Shown: positions 34,201-47,133, counted from the stretch's first letter. The stretch is 64,000 bases of DNA from Daedaleopsis sinensis (GCA_033807695.1 CM066310.1:2914001-2978000); one strand, 5' to 3'. Numbers and translations: made by a program. Notes: a model not told the origin generated them from the sequence alone.

Positions 34201-37137
34201 CACCCGGGCGCAAGACCATCATCGACGCTGTCCGTGGGATGCTGGCCGTTGCTAAGAAGGACGTCGAGAGCACACCGAAGGAGTGGGACGAGCAGACCCG
34301 CAACAGCACGTATCAACAGCTTGCGAAGCTAGACGGGTGGAAGGGCGCAATCGGCAAGCTCCTAGTGACGATTGAAGAAGAGGCTGAAAACCATTTCAGC
34401 GCGGACGTAAACAGCATTCCCCGGATGAAGGCTCTCGCAGCCAAGGCCGCTCAACGGGACAAGGCGCTCGCGAACCTGCAACACTCGGTGGAGTATCTCA
34501 CAAAGGTCGAGGCGCTGCTGACGGCCCAGGGCGCGAAGTCGTGGAAGGAGCTCTATCCTGACGACGTGACCGTAGAGAACCACGCGGACTACTTCCAGTC
34601 CGCCCATCACAGGTTGTTGCCGCGCCAGGAGAAGCCCGGATTCGAGCGGCTGACAGCGACGATGCGCTTCGATGCGGTGGCGTCTCACCTCGAGGGTGCG
34701 TACGAGGAGCTGTTCCAGGCGTGCTGCGACGGAGACAACGCGAAGATCGAGCAGCTTTGCCTGCCACCAAAAGACGGGACGACAGACAAACAGCTCACCC
34801 AGATCAGCGTTCGATTCGGGGATGGCGGTGGTAGGCGCCTCTCTAGTCCGCCCGTCTCTTGCAGTGCTGAGGGTATACTTTAGGAGCAAGCGTAGCAACT
34901 CCTCTATCCCTTGCGCTTGAGCATCGCCATTGGGCGACCGCGCGTTTGGTGCTCGCCATCGCTGTCGCCCAATACAAGCCAACGGACAAAGCCGCGAAGT
35001 ACAAGATCCCAAAGGTTGCGTTGGGTAAGTCTCGTGCTCGGCGAGTACTGTTTACCAAATGTCTGTAACGTCACTGTAGAAGCGGACGACTCCGGAAACG
35101 ACTCGGACGAAGACTCGGACATGGAAGATGACGATGAACCTGAAGAGATCAACTTCATCGATATCGCGAAACGCCGCTCGACCGTCGAGACGGACGCACC
35201 TCCTGAGAAACTGCTCAATATCGGGCTGCGGTTGCTTAACCCGAAATCTAGAAAGCAAGTCAACGGGCCCGTACTATTCAAGGCTGCTCTCGACGACGAC
35301 TTCGAGGCGTTCGTGCAGATTGCCGACCTGTACAAATCTCTCCCGAAGCCTCTCAATCTCCCTGAAGCGGCGATGGAGTGGGTCATTCGTTTCGACCGGC
35401 CTACGATGATGGACGAGCTCATCCGGCGGACCGGTGCTGGAATACGCCTTCCGGAAGAGGAGCACGATGATGATGACGATACAGATGAACAGCAGAAACC
35501 GAAGAAGCCCACCTCGAAGATGTACCTCGGTCTCAACGTACACGGCAAAAAGCGCAAGGACCTCGCGCAGAAGTCCGACCCCAATGCACCTACAGCCCAG
35601 AAGAAGCACGAGACACCGCTCCTCTGGAAGGCCGCGCGCCAAGGTGCCCTCGAATGCCTTCGGTATCTCTCCAGCGAACGTGCTGTCGGCGCATACCAGT
35701 ACTATGCGTCTACCAACAGCGACGAGCATGCCCAGTACTTGAAGCGGATTACCACCCAGATCCCTCAGAGGATCGGATGGTCTATCGACGAGCTCAACGA
35801 GTCCGTGATCACTGCCGCTGTCATTGGTGACCGTATGGAGATCCTCAAGACTGTGATCGATTTGCAGCCCGCTGCACTGCAGAGCGCCCTGATGGCCCGG
35901 TATGTTTATTATTGTTTCTTCCGTATCATGCTCACACTCACTTCATTCAGAATCCACTACGTCGGCTTCAACCACATCCTCGTGGCAGCCAACTGGGGCT
36001 GCTCTCCCGAAATGTTTGACTATCTGCTGTCGAAGGGGGTCTCCCCATCCGATACAGATGTTCGAGGGTATGTGACTCTTATGATGTGAAAGCGAATAGT
36101 ACTTGACACACACGCCGTAGCTGGAACATTCTCCACATTCTGTGTGCATACAACGACAAGAAGTACATCGACCTCCTCAAGCATGTTATCAATAAGCTCC
36201 CGCATGAGCTCATAGAACACATGCTGTTGCAACAGTCGAAGAAAGCTCTAAACACGGTACGTTGATCGTCCCTCTCCTCGCACTGATTGCTCATCACTCA
36301 CATGCACCGCATCAGCCTCTGCATATCGCTGTCAAGAAGGCCGCTCTCAGTATGGTCCGAGTGCTCCTTCAGGCCAAGGCTCCAGCCTTCCTAATCCGTG
36401 ACAATGGCGGCTCTTCGCCTCTACACTGCGCTGTTAGCGAATCCAGAGCTGAGATCACGCGCCTCGTCGCAGATGCGGGCCCTGACGAGGCCTTCGCGTT
36501 AGAGGACGGCGTTGGAAACACGCCTGTCGAGATTGCTGTGTCCAAATGGCTCCAGGGCGCGACGGAACGGGAGTGGACAGGGATGGTGCCGAGTCTGTCC
36601 TGCATCTCCAATGACCTCCAGATCCTCATGTCTGATCGCCATCGCACGACCATGGAGGAGGTACAGACGCTCAAGGAGACCCTCGGACGTCTCAGCTCGT
36701 CCGGACGTCTGCGAGACGGGACGGAGCTCGCGACGGAGCTAACTGCGTTTGCAGACCAGCTAGAGGCGACGGTCAAAGCGCGCGCAGATGCACCGGCGAG
36801 CGAGGACAAGACCGACGACGACGAGATCAAGACCGACTGTGTTAGTGCGAAGCAGACCCTCGACTATGTCGTCGGCGCGCTCGCGTCGAAGCCCGGTCTG
36901 CGGCGGCAGCTCGTGCACCTGATCGACGTCCATCGCTCGGTGAAGGGCAGTTTGGACCGCTCGAAGACGATTCCGGACGACAGCAGTAACAATATCTACA
37001 CCAGCAGAAGGAAGGCAGCCGAAGGCGGTCTGGACCCGGAGGAGGTCGAGGACAAGGAGCAGAAGGTCAAGACCCATAGCGCGGTCGCTCAGTGGCATAT
37101 CGGCGGGTTCAATGTATTCGGAGACGATACTCTCTGA
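31210..37137 (+). CDS. ANK2: nucleotidyltransferase-like/ankyrin-repeat protein, 1789 residues
   Basis: Function unknown. Exons 31210-32133, 32186-32476, 32529-32544 (16 bases), 32599-32770, 32824-33960, 34025-34830, 34896-35024, 35080-35899, 35951-36067, 36121-36256 and 36316-37137. The N-terminal domain has GGS near 138-140 and S-D-V-D-L-F with Asp 172 and 174, a polymerase-beta-type nucleotidyltransferase pattern. The strand where a third carboxylate is expected reads VQIVLRLY, so activity is doubtful. A conserved block follows (GFDVD, CCAFDG, ANPRAVVAM, SPSYEVRL). Then come a Cys-rich stretch (LEDCCEFCP) and ankyrin repeats from about residue 495 (HVGRTPLQIAIL, GRTALHLAAQLD), interrupted by a long Asp/Glu tract, with more repeats to the end (PLHIAVKKAAL, GSSPLHCAV). 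No signal peptide or membrane segment. Paired convergently with F-box protein 1. Confidence 0.9.
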
Positions 37138-37626
37138 GCTCTCCGGGGTTTCTTGAATGTGGCGGCCTGCGCGGGATGTTTCACGCTCCCCCTGCATACT
37201 TACATCTAGAGGGACGTTTCTTCTGTACGAAAATATGACGAATGTATGATATGCGGCGCGCGGTGCGACTCATTGTTTACTGTTGCTGTCTACGTGCTTT
37301 TGCTGGATTCTACCCGGGCCCATGCCTTTCGGGAAGGTTGAGGCGTTAATGGAGTTCGGTACTTTCGCTCGCGGCGACGATGACCGCACACTCCCAGCAG
37401 CAGCGAAGAATTCGGAAGCTGGTAGAGAATATTCGATTTGTGCAGTCATGAAACGGTACTTTACAATAGAAGGAAGGCTTGGCCTAGGTCTGTCTACGTA
37501 TACGAACACAAAAGTCCCTTCAGGCTTGGGTTGAGCGAACCGGTCACGCCCAAGCATGCATTTGAGGGACATTCGCAGATCCTGGTAGACATATTAGTTC
37601 AAATGCAGTGCCGTCGTCGTCGTTAG
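37138..37626. other. Convergent 3' region between ANK2 and F-box protein 1
   Basis: Shared with 47134-47741 in the tandem copy: both contain CTGCATACTTA followed by TCTTCTGTAC and ATGACGAATGTAT, and both contain GGCGCGCGGTGCGACT. No gene is seen; it likely holds both 3' untranslated regions. Confidence 0.55.
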
Positions 37627-38997
37627 CTACTCACCAGAGATTACCTCCTTCGAGCTTGCGTCGAAGCACAGATGTCCTCGATTCTCGATCTCAGGGAGCG
37701 CTCCCTTCAAGAAGTCTACAAGGCCAGAAAGTTCGTCCTGCGGGTGGACGACCTTGAGCTGGGAGACGAGCAGCACGAGCCGCGTATTCTTGAACTTCGG
37801 CGCTGAGAGCGTGCGGTCGAGCAGAGACCAATCCAGCTTCCCGAGGACGACCAGCTCGACCTCCGGGACCGACCGCCCCGCGCGACGGTAGGGTAGATCG
37901 GAGACGCCCCGAGTGATCCTGACACGGATCTCGCGCACGGATCCGGGCAGATGGGCAAGGAGCGCAATCGCGAAGCGGAAGTACGTCTCTTCACGGCCTT
38001 GATCAAACTGCGCGTACCCGATTTCCGTCTTGTACACCTGGAGACGGGTGCATTTTGACAGACAATGGGCGCGCCACCCATCGACTGATTCTATGACAAG
38101 GCGAACGATCAGCCGCCCGGTAAAAGCAGGATAAGCAAAGTAGTAAAACACACCTGTCATTGTCTGTAACGCGGGGAGCCCCAGGTGTCCTCCTGGTGCG
38201 ACCCTGAGCCGGGGTAGCAACGGGACGAGAGTGAGAGTGCGCAGCTGTGGCCCGAGCATCCCGAAGACCTTTGAAAGCTGCGGCAGCTGGCTTGCCTCGA
38301 GCCACTCGCTTTCGAGGTACAGCTCGCGCAGGGACTGCCAGTAAGACGCTGGCGTCGACAGCACGAGGCGGCACAGCAGGCGGAAGGTCGCGTAGGACGT
38401 CGTGACGCTGTCGATGCTCAAGTGCGGCCGGAAAGCGACGGTGGGGTCGATTTCGGGCTGTGCAACGGCGCCGCCGAGGTCGTGCCACGAGAACGTGCTT
38501 CCGGTGAGATGGAGATGGAGAATGTGGTGGAAGAATCCGAGGAGGTGAATGCAGTCGGAGAGGTTGTGCCGGACGTTGAGCACGTTGCAGCGGGTGATCC
38601 GGAGCGCCTGCAGTTCGTGCAGAACACACGAAGGGACCTCCTCTCCGGGAAGGGTAGGCGAGATGCATAGATCCACGAGGGAGAGTTCGCGCAGCCTGTT
38701 CAATGGGCGGAGCATTGTCGCTATATCTTGCAAGCTGATGCCGCTGTAGCCACAGACATTGAGGCGCTTGATGTGGTGGGCGACGTCGGGGGATGCTACG
38801 AGGAAAGACATGGCATCGTTGATGGAGAACTTTTCGGGAGAGAAGGTAACAGTGTGGAAGAGATGGTGGTGGCTGGTGACAAGCCACGAGCTGCACACCG
38901 TAGAGCACGACTTCAACGTAAGCTTGTCGTCGTGCAGGTAGTTGATGATTGAGTCGGTGATTTCCACCGGAAATGGGGGTACGGTTCGCCCAGGCAT
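37627..38997 (-). CDS. F-box protein 1 (leucine-rich), paired with ANK2
   Basis: Probable SCF ubiquitin-ligase adaptor. Exons 38997-38154 and 38090-37627 give 435 residues from the ATG opening MPGRTVPPF. The F-box-like start is FPVEITDSIINYLHDD, then LKSCSTVCSSWLVTS and HLFHTVTF. The rest is a leucine-rich solenoid (LRELSLVDLCISP, LQALRITRC, LRTLTLVPLLP). The 63-base intron (GTGTGTTT...CATAG) is in frame without stops, so an unspliced message would read through; the 61-base equivalent in F-box protein 2 shows that splicing is real. The stop codon overlaps a conserved donor-like GGTGAGTAG, so one further exon cannot be excluded. An upstream in-frame start at 39111 exists but is not in the F-box 2 frame context. 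Confidence 0.85.
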   Translation of the reverse strand: MPGRTVPPFPVEITDSIINYLHDDKLTLKSCSTVCSSWLVTSHHHLFHTVTFSPEKFSINDAMSFLVASPDVAHHIKRLNVCGYSGISLQDIATMLRPLNRLRELSLVDLCISPTLPGEEVPSCVLHELQALRITRCNVLNVRHNLSDCIHLLGFFHHILHLHLTGSTFSWHDLGGAVAQPEIDPTVAFRPHLSIDSVTTSYATFRLLCRLVLSTPASYWQSLRELYLESEWLEASQLPQLSKVFGMLGPQLRTLTLVPLLPRLRVAPGGHLGLPALQTMTGVFYYFAYPAFTGRLIVRLVIESVDGWRAHCLSKCTRLQVYKTEIGYAQFDQGREETYFRFAIALLAHLPGSVREIRVRITRGVSDLPYRRAGRSVPEVELVVLGKLDWSLLDRTLSAPKFKNTRLVLLVSQLKVVHPQDELSGLVDFLKGALPEIENRGHLCFDASSKEVISGE

Positions 38998-39079
38998 AGC
39001 TGTATGGCGGTGGTGACGAGGAGAGTTGGGAGACGCCCTTTGAGTATATGAACTTGAAGGTGTGGTCAGCCGGAGATGT

Positions 39080-39090
39080 ACATATATATC
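39080..39090 (-). promoter_or_regulatory. TATA-like box of F-box protein 1
   Basis: GATATATATG on the minus strand, about 85 bases upstream of the start codon. The same sequence context (GGCGCTACT before it) is conserved before F-box protein 2 near 49205. Confidence 0.4.
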
Positions 39091-39111
39091 AGTAGCGCCA
39101 ACCTTCGTCAA

Positions 39112-41347
39112 GCTTTATGAGACCCGAGGAGACAAAGAGAGCCTGCCACGAGATAAGCACCCCGTCTTCATTCTCCATGCATCCATGCCTTTCTAGACTC
39201 ATCACTTACCTTCTACCATATCAAATGCGCCATGCTCCCAGATCTCAAACCTCCAGTGATATTCGGACTTATGTCCCGTGTGCTACCACTATATTGCCTT
39301 GTTCAACTTGGTCGCATCCCAGGTTTCGCGGCTGAAGTTCCTGCGGCTGCTGGAAAGTCAGCGCAAGTTAAGATCGAAAAGGGGTTTCGCGTGAAGCCGA
39401 AGTAGGAATTCAAAGTGAACACATCCCGACGTCGGCCTCACCCTGTCATGCATAGATCTCAACGGCGTGCAACGTCAACATCGAATCTCAACACCGCCGC
39501 TCGTTGCCAGTTGGCGGCTACTTCAAAGAAGTAAACTCAATCGGAGCTCCAAGTCGTCCTCCAAGCGTGACAAGACTTACCTAAAGACTTCAAGCATGAA
39601 CGTCAACGCCATACTTACAAGTGCTGAGTCGAGCGTGAGGTAGCCTGAGGTACAGAGTTCTATTAGCGCCCCAACTGGTGCGGGCGTCTCGGGAAGAGCC
39701 GGGAGACCACGAGCGCCCAATCGGCGCCTCGGACGTAGACATAAGTGATCCTCATCATCATCATGCACGTACGCCAGACGTATGCTCTCGAGTCTCTGTT
39801 GACTCTTATGCTAACGTCATCGTTAGCTTTTGTGCATGCAGAAGCTCAAGATTATCGGCTAGTAGTACCGTGACCAGTGTCAAGAACAATGCGACAGCGA
39901 CACGATCCTGGTTATCCGCGCTTCAGGTGGACAGTACGACACGCATTAATTGAGGCTGCACCGGTGAGTGTCTCTGGTTGGGTGTACGCGATTTACTCTG
40001 TAGCTCTCACGTTAAATATCTCAGAATGGGCATCGGTCCTCCTGACCGGGTACCTGGCATGAACTTCAAGTTGAAGTCTCGCGGCCTTCCCTCACCTCCA
40101 CTGGCTGCGCTTGATGAGCTACCACCACTTGCCGATACAATGACGATAACTACTAGTCCTTGAAGGATTAGACTCCGAGCAGACTGGTCAACCCAGCCGT
40201 CGAGGTAAGGCCGGTTATGGCTCGAAGACCTCCGCCATGCGTAAGAAATCGTCAACTTGCTAAAGCACGCTACATACGGTCTATGTCTTCGGCAGCCGGG
40301 AATGAGGCTGAGCAGGTGAGTCTGAACTCTCGTGTTGCATATCTGCGGCATGTATTCTAAGTATCTTACTACTTCCCTGAGATCATGCAAGGCCCATGGC
40401 CTTCGGATCCGCGCGCCGCCTCCAAGAGTCGAGATGCACCTGTGCAAAAACAGCTGTGTTGTCAATGTATATACCTCTCCCTCCTCCGTGTCCTCAGCGA
40501 GAACATCGATAATCGACTATCTTCCAAAGCCGGCCATCGACGGCGGAGGCTTGTAGCCATGCGGTGCACATAAAATCCCATCCTGTATCCCATCAAGGCG
40601 CGCACACTCCGGGATGCGAAGGACGAATTCAGTGGGGGTGAGTTCAATTTGAGTCGTATTGAGTTCTTGAACGTCATCTGCATGAGGCGTACAGCCATTT
40701 GATTTGAAACTGTGTACCTCCGAACTCGTGGTCGACCCATGACAGTCAACTCATGGTCACCTATTCTATGTGATCCCGGAGCCGTAGGCAGGTCATTCTC
40801 CGACCCTAGGGATGTGCTTCGCGTCAAGAGGACGCCGGGTTCTGCAGCTCACGGGCGGAGATTGGAGATAGATTGGGCAATTCCCGCCTTGTGCCATCGT
40901 TTCGGCGACCTGGTCAACCCTCGACGGTCGACTCATGAATGACCTTCGGCCCTAACTTCGGAGCCTAAGTAGATCCACTGGACCATCAAGTCAAGAAGCA
41001 GGACGGGTGTGACTGAAATGGTAATTCCCGCCGGTCGGCCATCGTATTAGCGCCTGACGCATCCTACGTACTAACCTGAGCATCTTAGATTCTTCATCGC
41101 CTCGTTGTCGCTCCAACAGTTACCGTCGGGCAACCGTCTGAAATACCTTGTGTGAGTCAAATATCCAATACAGATATGTTGCGCCCTTACATGATGCCTC
41201 GGTCACGTCCATTCTCGCTCCTCTCGATCACAGTGGCGCGTGCTATATACTGTCCGAGCTTTTCCTGGCGGATGCCATCCCTGGTCGTCCGTCTTCTGTT
41301 GACGACTCTCCAGACTCTCCACACGGAATCACTCTTATCATCGTCTA
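39112..41347. other. Intergenic between duplication units; no gene
   Basis: 39112-39650 is the F-box upstream region, matching 49230-49710. From about 40020 to 41347 it matches the ANK1 and ANK2 upstream regions, the ANK1 match being inverted. No reading frame with domain content. Confidence 0.6.
41243..41249 (+). promoter_or_regulatory. TATA-like box of ANK3
   Basis: CTATATA about 100 bases upstream of the ANK3 start codon, at the same distance as in the paralogues. Confidence 0.45.
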
Positions 41348-44300
41348 ATGTCTCAGACTCCCGAGGCGCAAGCTTTCCTCGCCCGCATCGCCCAGCTCCC
41401 ACCTGGGCCCGGTGCTGCGGACCTCTTGACGCAAGTCCTTCAGCCTTCGTTAGATGACGAGGCGGATCTTCGAAAACTGTGGGCCACGGACAAGAACAAT
41501 GCTCGCCTTTGCAACCCCCACGTCGGGCTCGTCGACGTCTTCAATGCCCCCGATTTCATTCGCACGACTCGTGCCCGCGTCGTCAACGACGAGACCGACC
41601 TTTCTGCACGCTGCGTCCTTCCGCTGGATGAGAAGCGTCGTCGCAAGGAGGGCGAGCCGTCCATGGTGTCGGACCTGGACAACTTCAAGACTACCTGGAT
41701 GCTCTTCACCGAGGGGTCTCTCTCGCAGCTCACGGACTGGAGCAACGTCATCGCCGCGGGCGGATCTGTGCAGGCTTGTCTCGCTCCCGTTCCCGAGGCC
41801 GCAAAGGCTACGAAACGTGCTATGCGCGAGTACTTCCACAACGAGGCTTTCCCGACGTCGGATGTCGATCTCTTCCTCTACGGGCTCACCCCAGAGCAGG
41901 CCGAAGCTAAGATGCAGATGATCTACGAGGCCGTACGCGATTCCGTCCCCTGGGACGTGACTTGCGTCCGCACAAAGCACACCGTCTCCATCCACTCGCA
42001 ATTCCCATACCGCTCCGTCCAGATCGTCTTGCGTCTCTATAGCTCCCCCGCTGAGATATTGGCGGGCTTCGACGTGGACGCTCCGTGCTGTGCGTTCGAC
42101 GGAGAGCGCGTGTGGGCCAACCCGCGGGCTGTCGTCGCGATGATGCGCCAGTGCAACACCGTGGACATGACGCGTCGCTCGCCGTCGTACGAGGTCCGGC
42201 TGGCGAAGTACTCGATGCGGGACTTCGAGGTCTACGTGCCCTCTCTCCGCCGCCATGATATTGATCCAACCGTACGTGCACGTTATGATATGTGTACAGC
42301 CCACCTACATACTAATTGTCCTTCTAGATCTTCGAGCGGTCCATCCAGCGTGTTCATGGACTTGCTCGCCTCCTTGTGCTCGAGCAGTTCGTCGACGCCG
42401 ATAGCAGGCAGAGATACCTGATAGACCGGCGCAAGCTTCGCGCGCGCTCGACATTTGACGCTTACGCCCGCCGCAAGAGGAAGTACAAGGGCGACCTGAA
42501 GGCCAACATCGACATCGGCGGCCTGCAGATGAACGACTACGACGTCGTGTCTCTACACATCCCGTACGGACCAAGATGGGACGCTCGCCGGATCGACAAG
42601 CTTGTGTACCAGACCGTGAGTCTCGCGATATCTTTCTGTTCCGCATCCCCTCACACTTTGGTTATAGGACCTAAGGATGAATTGTGCGTCTGTGCCTACC
42701 ACTTCTTCGAGGAGCGTACCATGCTAACTGTTTTCCAGCTCCGTATAACCCCAAGAACAAAGACCGCCCTCTCCACCGTCACCCCGCCTTTTTCGGCACG
42801 TTGTCCGAATGTCTCGAGGACTGTTGTGATTTCTGTCCCGCACCCAGGGACGACGAGGAGAAGAAGCTGCAAGTAGAGGAAGACAAATTCTATGTGCGCG
42901 GCCGCATCCAGTATGTCCCCGGCACGTCTCTCTAGTGTAAGTACCCGCTGACATCCCCACAGATTCATCGAAGAAGATCCCGGCCGGCAGAGCATCTCCG
43001 GCAGCTTCAACCCGATTGACGAGGGCGAGTGGGCCGAGCACGCGTACATGGGCCCCACTGCGAAGCTGTTCAGCGCGATCGTCCTCGGGGACCGCGCCGA
43101 GGTCAAGAGGATCATGTCCATGGACGGCTTCAATATCGACCGCCGCGATCACGTCGGGCGCACGCCCTTGCAGATCGCGATCCTAGCGAAGGAGGTCGAC
43201 ATCGCGTGCGACCTCATCGACGCCGGTGCGCGCATGACGTCTCGTTTGGTAGGCGGGGGCACTGCTCTCCATCTGGCCGCGCAGCTGGACCTCCCGATAC
43301 TCATCCGGAAGCTTCTGGAGCGGAGTGCGATCAACGCCGAGAAGGCGGCGGAGGACGCAGCCAAGAAAGCGGAAGAAGGAGTTCAGATAGACGTAGACGA
43401 TGGGGCCGGGGCCGCTGACAAAGACCGAGGCGAGGACGGCGATGAAGATGGCGAGGGCGACGAGGATGCCGACGGAGAGAGGAACAGCAGCCAGGACGAT
43501 TGGTCATCTGGTGACGAGGACGAACAGAAGAAGGAACAGGACAAGACGCAAGATGTCGGCCGGATCCCCGAAGACGATGAGGACGAACCAGACGTGTTCA
43601 ACGTGAATCTGCCGGACTGGGACTACGCGCTGACACCAATCCAATACGCCATCGTATTTGGCTCCCTCGGCGCTGTCGATGAGCTCATCGCAGGCGGCGC
43701 CGATGCGACGCTCGTAACGACCAAAGCGGAGAGATGGCCCAAACGTTCATTCCATCCACTCACCCTCACGGCGCTGACCGCGGACGTCGGCGTTGCCACG
43801 GAGATGGTCAAGAAGTTAGTCGCTGCCGGGGCGACGTCTTCTCAAGCCGACGAGGACCTGTTCACCATCTTCCACAAGATCGTGTGTGTGCGGAAACCTA
43901 GGCTGGTTGAGGCATTTCTCAGTCACGACCCAAATGCGAAGGCGGTAATTGACTCGCCTGTCGTCAATTTTGACGTGGCCACGTTTCCCGTCGTTTCCGC
44001 TATCGCCAGCCATCAACTCGCGACTCTAGCGATCCTGCTCGCATATGGAGCGAAGCTGACGTTCACCGAGGAAGAATACAACCGCGCCGTGGAGCCGAGG
44101 TGAGCCGGAGTCGTGCAGGTCCCGCCCTCCACTGCGACTATGGCTTACTGACTTTGCGCGCAGGAAGAGCAGCGGACAGACAAACGAATGGATGCTGAGC
44201 TACGCCAAGTGGCAGCACCTGGTCTTCTGGCCGGTTGAGACCGCCATCATCCACTTCATAGATGCGATAGACCTGCTCGTCAAGGCCGGTGCCGATTTCA

Positions 44301-47133
44301 ACATGGGGATCCACACCGCATACGTCATTGAATCGGATGCACCCGGGCGCAAGACCATCATCGACGCCGTCCGCGGGATGCTGGCCGTTGCTAAGAAGGA
44401 CGTTGAGAGTACACTAAAGGAGTGGGACGAACAGCGGCCCCGCAAGAGCATGTACCAAGAGCTTTCGAAGATAGACGGGTGGAAGGGCGCATTCGGCAAG
44501 CTCCAACTGAAAATTGAAGAAGAGGCTGAAACGAATGTCAGCACGGACGCAGTTAAGCGAGGCAAGGCGAAGTTCGTGAACCTGCAACACTCGGTGGAGT
44601 ATCTCACAAAGGTCGAGGCACTACTTACAGCTCAGGGCGCGAAGTCGTGGAGGGAGCTCCATCCTGACGACGTGACCGCTCAAAATCACGCGGACTACTT
44701 CCACTCCGTCCATGACAGGTCGTTGTCGCGCCAGGGGGTGACACCCGTATTCGAGCGGCTGACAGCGTTGTGGCGCTTCGATGCGGTGGCGTCTCATCTC
44801 GAGGATGCGTATGAGGAGCTTTTTCAGGCGTGCTGCGACGGAGACAATGCGAAGATTGAGCAGCTTTGCCTGCCATCAAAGGACGGGAAGACGGATAAGC
44901 AGCTCATACAGATCAGTGTCCGCTTCGGGGATGGCAGTGGTAGGTGCTCTTTAGTTCTGGGTCGCCCGTTTCTCGCAGTGCTGAAGGCATAGTACTTCAG
45001 CAGCAAGCGTAACTCCTCTATCCCTTGCGCTCGAGCACCGCCATTGGTCGACCGCGCGTCTGGTGTTCGCTATCGCTGTCGCACAATACAAACCAACGGA
45101 CAAAGCCACGAAGTACAAGATCCCAAAGGTTGCGTTGGGTAAGTCTCATGCTCTGAGTCGGCGAGTATTGTTCACCAAGTGTCTGTAACATCACTGTAGA
45201 AGCGGACGACTCCGGAAACGACTCGGACGAAAACTCGGACACGGAAGACGACAATGAACCTGAAGAGATCAACTTCATCGATATCGCGAAACACCACTCG
45301 ACCGTCGAAACGGACGCACCTCCTGAGAACCTGCTTGATATCGGGGTGCGATTGTTTGACCCGAAATCCAGAGAGATAGTCTCCGGAGCTGTACTATTGA
45401 GGGCTATTCTTGACGACGACTTTGAGGCGTTCGTGCAGATTGCCGACCTCTATAAATCCCTTCCCAACTCCGACGCGGCGATGGAGTGGATCCTTCGTTA
45501 CGACCGGCCTACAATGTTGAACGAGCTCATTCGGCGGACCGGTGCTGGAATACGCCTTCCGGAAGAGGAGCACGATGACGATGACGAGACAAATGAACAG
45601 CAGAAACCGAAGAAAGTCTCCTCGAAGGCATACCTCGGTCTCAACGTGCACGGCAAGAAGCGCAAGGACCTTGCGCAGAAATCCCACCCCAATGCACGTT
45701 CAGCTGAGACGCCGCTGCTCTGGAAGGCTGCGCGCCAAGGTGCCCTCGAATGTCTCCGGTATCTCTCCAGCGAACGTGCTATCGGCGCATACCAGTACTA
45801 CGCGTCCACCCACAGCGACGAGCACGCACAGTACTTGAACCGCATTGCCGCCCAGATCCCTCAGAGGATCAGATCTATCGACGAGCTCGACGAGTCTGTG
45901 ATCACTTCCATCGTTCGCGATGATCGTGTGGAGAACCTCAAGGTCGTGATCGACTTGCTGCCCGCTGCGCTGCAGAGCACCCTACTGGGCCGGTATGTTT
46001 ATTATTGTTACTGCATTATTATTAGGCTCACACACTTCATCCAGAATCGACTACGATGGCCGCAACCACATCCTCTACGCAGCCTACTTGGGCTGCTCGC
46101 CCGAAATGTTCGACTATCTGCTGTCGAAGGGGGTCTCCCCATCCGATACAGACGTTCGAGGGTATGTGGCTCTTATAATGTGGAAGCAAATAGTACTTGA
46201 CACGCTCCGCAGCTGGAACATTCTCCACATTCTGTGTGCATCATACAACGACAAGAAACACATCGACCTCCTCAAGCATGTTATCGAGAAGCTCCCGCAC
46301 GAGCTCATAGAACACATGCTGTTGCAGCAGTCGAAGAAAGCTCTCAACACGGTAGGTCGATCATACTCTCTCTTCGCAATTGTTCGTTACTCACATGCGC
46401 TCAGCCTCTGCATATCGCTGTCAAGAAGGCCGCTCTCGGTATGGTCCGAGAGCTCCTTCAGGCCAAAGCCCCAGTCTTCCTAATCCGTGACAATGTCGGC
46501 TCTTCACCTCTACACTGCGCTGTTAGAAAATCCAGAGCCGGGATCACGCGCCTGCTTGCAAATGCGGGTCCGGACGAGGCTTTCGCGTTAGAGGACGGGG
46601 TTGGAAACACACCTGTCGAGATTGCTGTATCCAAATGGCTCAAGAGCGCGACGGGAAAGGAGTGGCCAGGGACGGTGCCGATTATGTCCTCCATCTCCGA
46701 GAAGCTCTGGTACCTCACGTATGATCGCCATCACACGACTGTGGAGGAGGTGCGGACGCTCAAGGAGACCCTCGGACGTCTTCGATCGCTCGGACGTCTG
46801 CGATACGGGACGAAGCTCGCGACCGAGCTAGCTGCGTTTGCAGACAAGCTAGAGGCGACGGTCAAAGCGCGCGCGGATGCACCGGCGAGCGATGATAATA
46901 GTAACGACGACGAGGCCGAGACCGATTATCCTCATGCGAAGCAGACCCTCGACTATGTCGTCGGCGCGCTCGCATCGAAGCCCTGTCTGCGTCGTCAGCT
47001 CGTGCGCCTGATCGATGTCCATCGCTCGGTGAAGGGCAGTGTCACGAACGCCGACCGCCGCAAGAAATTCTACACCACCAGGAGGAAGTCAGACTCGGAG
47101 GTCAGTCTGGACCCGCTGGACGCCGACTACTAA
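41348..47133 (+). CDS. ANK3: nucleotidyltransferase-like/ankyrin-repeat protein, 1742 residues
   Basis: Tandem paralogue of ANK2 with the same exon plan: 41348-42271, 42328-42615, 42668-42683 (16 bases), 42739-42910, 42963-44099, 44164-44939, 45001-45138, 45200-45992, 46045-46161, 46213-46351 and 46405-47133. The GGS and S-D-V-D-L-F motifs, the GFDVD block, the ankyrin repeats and the acidic linker are all kept, the linker with a different residue order. The acceptor used in ANK2 before exon 7 (CGTAG/CAACT) is destroyed by a three-base deletion; an acceptor a few bases upstream (TTCAG/CAGCAAGC) keeps the frame and adds about three residues. The C-terminus is shorter than in ANK2 by about 30 residues. 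The persistently open frame despite divergence suggests selection. Function unknown. Confidence 0.9.

Larger units (their letters stand above)
30480..39650 (+). repeat. Tandem segmental duplication, unit 1 (ANK2 + F-box 1)
   Basis: Collinear with 40190-49710. The match covers the ANK upstream region, the ANK gene, the convergent 3' region, the F-box gene and its upstream region to about 39650. The offset between starts of ANK2 and ANK3 is 10138 bases. Edges are approximate because the flanks are diverged. Confidence 0.85.
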
